From Microbacteriaceae bacterium (GTDB taxonomy: Bacteria; Actinomycetota; Actinomycetes; Actinomycetales; Microbacteriaceae): a DNA stretch of 6,292 nucleotides. Of the stretch, positions 4,914-6,292 are shown piece after piece; positions within the stretch are counted from its first letter, which is position 1; every line of letters starts with the position of its first letter. The DNA lies in assembly GCA_022701925.1 (NCBI GenBank), contig JAKONM010000116.1:1-6292 (forward strand), given 5' to 3'. The position numbers and the translations under genes are program-made. The notes beneath the pieces were generated by a model, which did not search any database, was not told where the DNA came from, and saw nothing but the letters and a program-made list of their open reading frames with translations.

Positions 4914-5773
4914 TCCGGCACCTCTTCTGGTCGTCCCGGCCGCTGTCGTGGGTCAACACCGCCTACCCGTTCGTCCTGGCCTACCTGCTGCTCGCCCGGC
5001 CGGTGGACCCGCTGCTGCTCGTCGTGGGCACCCTCTACTTCCTGGTGCCCTACAACCTGGCGATGTACGGCGTGAACGACGTCTTCGACTACGAGTCCGA
5101 CCTGCGCAACCCGCGCAAGGGCGGGGTCGAGGGGTCGGTGCTCGCGCCCGCCCTGCACCGGCCGGTGCTGATCGCCTCCGCGGTCGCGAACGTGCCGTTC
5201 CTGATCGTGCTCGTGCTGCTCGGGAACCCGGCGTCGTGGGCCGTCCTGGCGGTCAGCGTGTTCGCGGTGGTCGCCTACAGCGCCCCGCGCCTGCGGTTCA
5301 AGGAGCGGCCGGTCGTCGACTCCCTGACCTCCAGCACCCACTTCACGAGCCCTGCCGTCTACGCCGTGGCGCTCGCCGCCGTCGCCCCGGACGCGCGCAC
5401 CGTGCTGCTGCTGGCCGCGTTCTTCTGCTGGGGGATGGCCAGCCACGCCTTCGGGGCGGTGCAGGACGTGCCGTCGGACCGCGAGGCCGGCATCGGCTCC
5501 ATCGCGACCGTGCTGGGCGCCCGCGCGACCGTGTGGATCGCGACCGGGCTGTACCTGGCGGCGGGCGTGCTGGCGGCCTGCTCGGGCTGGCCCACCGCGC
5601 TGGCCGGCCTGCTGGCCGTGCCCTACCTGGCGATGACGGCGCCCTTCCTCGGGATCACCGACGCCACCGCGCAGCGGGCGAACCGGGGATGGCGCCGGTT
5701 CCTGGCCATCAACTACGGCGCCGGCTTCGGCGTGACGGTGCTGGCGATCATCGCCTCGGCCGTGGCGGCGTGA
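4910..5773 (+). CDS. crtEb: Lycopene elongase/hydratase-type prenyltransferase (UbiA family, CrtEb-like)
   Basis: This 287-residue polytopic membrane protein is of the UbiA superfamily. The two aspartate-rich motifs that bind Mg2+-diphosphate are intact: NDVFDYESD (56-64) and DVPSDREAG (186-194). About eight hydrophobic segments are visible, plus the YSAPRLRFKERP loop (123-134) typical of this group. In known C50 clusters (CrtEb of Corynebacterium, CrtE2 of Micrococcus, LbtBC of Dietzia) this enzyme adds DMAPP-derived C5 units to both ends of lycopene. Position right after the split cyclase, in the Corynebacterium order B-I-Ye-Yf-Eb, supports that role over quinone or heme prenylation. GTG 4910 overlaps the cyclase stop and begins the family-like RPLSWVNTAYPF segment. 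No strong ribosome site is seen, so initiation probably depends on coupling. Confidence 0.9.
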   Translation: MIRHLFWSSRPLSWVNTAYPFVLAYLLLARPVDPLLLVVGTLYFLVPYNLAMYGVNDVFDYESDLRNPRKGGVEGSVLAPALHRPVLIASAVANVPFLIVLVLLGNPASWAVLAVSVFAVVAYSAPRLRFKERPVVDSLTSSTHFTSPAVYAVALAAVAPDARTVLLLAAFFCWGMASHAFGAVQDVPSDREAGIGSIATVLGARATVWIATGLYLAAGVLAACSGWPTALAGLLAVPYLAMTAPFLGITDATAQRANRGWRRFLAINYGAGFGVTVLAIIASAVAA

Positions 5774-5790
5774 GCGCGGTGCGACCGATC

Positions 5791-5797
5791 AGGAGGG
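5791..5797 (+). promoter_or_regulatory. Strong Shine-Dalgarno for the DUF427 gene
   Basis: AGGAGGG at 5791-5797 is a near-perfect anti-16S match and lies about 9 bases before the ATG at 5806. It decides the start over the in-frame GTGs at 5770 and 5779. It is the best ribosome site in the window, unlike the overlap-coupled genes before it. Confidence 0.75.
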
Positions 5798-5805
5798 GGC
5801 GCAGG

Positions 5806-6291
5806 ATGCAGAAGGCCGTGCCGGGGCCGGGCCAGGAGTCGGTGTGGGACTACCCGCGCCCGCCCGCGATCGAGACCACCGCGGACCGCGTCGTGATCGA
5901 GCTGGGGGGCCGGGTGATCGTCGACACGACCGAGGCCGTGCGCGTGCTCGAGACCAGCCATCCGCCCGTGTACTACGTGCCGATCGACGCCGTGCAGGCG
6001 GACGTGCACGTCGGGCAGGGCATGAGCCTCTGCGAGTTCAAGGGGATGGCCCGCTACCTGACCATCGCCTCCGGCGATCGCATCGCCGTGCGCAGCGCCT
6101 GGACCTACCCCGAGCCGTGGCCGGGCTACGAGCCGCTGGAGGGGCTGCTGGCGGTGTACCCCTCCAAGATGGACCGCTGCGAGGTCGCGGGCGAGACCGT
6201 GGTGCCGCAGGAGGGCGACTTCTACGGCGGCTGGATCACCTCCCGCGTCACCGGACCGTTCAAGGGGGCACCGGGCACCTGGGGCTGGTGA
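5806..6291 (+). CDS. DUF427 family protein of unknown function
   Basis: This 161-residue soluble protein has no signal peptide or membrane segment. It matches the DUF427 pattern: the N-terminal PGPGQESVWDYPRPP stretch (about 6-20), VLETSHPPVYYVP (about 47-59), then CEFKG (about 75-79), RSAWTYPEPWPGY (about 95-107) and a conserved YPSKMDRCEV (about 116-125). The fold is a small beta-rich domain with conserved aromatics, Cys and acidic residues; biochemical function is not established. ATG 5806 is chosen for its strong AGGAGG. An in-frame GTG at 5770 would overlap the crtEb stop as GTGA, like the other junctions, and would add 12 residues (VSAVRPIRRGRR). The gene is complete, and the stop also forms GTGA at 6288 that could start a further gene. 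Being last in the carotenoid operon may be functional or only read-through. Confidence 0.85.
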   Translation: MQKAVPGPGQESVWDYPRPPAIETTADRVVIELGGRVIVDTTEAVRVLETSHPPVYYVPIDAVQADVHVGQGMSLCEFKGMARYLTIASGDRIAVRSAWTYPEPWPGYEPLEGLLAVYPSKMDRCEVAGETVVPQEGDFYGGWITSRVTGPFKGAPGTWGW

Positions 6292-6292
6292 G

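Overview
The window is about 6.3 kb of very GC-rich DNA (strong G/C bias at third codon positions, GTG starts, many stop/start overlaps). It reads as a chromosomal segment of a high-GC Gram-positive actinobacterium. The best protein matches by eye (a DCD-DUT type dCTP deaminase, an actinobacterial CrtB/CrtI pair, a split CrtYc/CrtYd lycopene cyclase and a UbiA-type lycopene elongase) point to pigmented Actinomycetota. I cannot name a genus. There are no insertion sequences, phage genes, integrases or CRISPR repeats; this is an ordinary chromosomal neighbourhood built around a pigment operon.

Layout. Positions 1-198 (minus) hold the N-terminal part of a class I SAM-dependent methyltransferase cut by the window edge. 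Positions 369-442 (minus) are a tRNA-Gly(CCC) gene with an encoded CCA tail. Positions 522-1118 (plus) are dcd, apparently transcribed leaderlessly. Positions 1122-1652 (minus) are idi, convergent with dcd with only 3 bases between the stops. From about 1653 rightwards runs one tightly packed plus-strand operon: crtB (1750-2628), crtI (2625-4226), crtYc-like (4243-4611), crtYd-like (4608-4913), crtEb-like prenyltransferase (4910-5773) and a DUF427 protein (5806-6291). Three junctions are 4-base ATGA/GTGA overlaps; the crtI-crtYc gap is bridged by a possible 6-codon mini-ORF.

How it works together. Idi supplies DMAPP from IPP. CrtB condenses two GGPP to phytoene, and CrtI desaturates phytoene to lycopene. 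The UbiA-family enzyme adds C5 units to the ends of lycopene, and the heterodimeric membrane cyclase CrtYc/CrtYd closes the end rings, giving a cyclic C50 carotenoid of the decaprenoxanthin/sarcinaxanthin/C.p.450 type. The GGPP synthase gene crtE and the MarR-type regulator known from Corynebacterium clusters are not in this window. The terminal DUF427 gene has no known carotenoid role.

The most interesting local signal is the 97-base idi/crtB divergent spacer. It appears to hold a compact bidirectional promoter sharing a GTAC core, with a start codon 7-8 bases from the -10 on each side (leaderless on both strands). It also holds a 27-codon leader ORF running into and over the crtB start, and a strong 7-bp hairpin. 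These are sequence-based inferences and untested.
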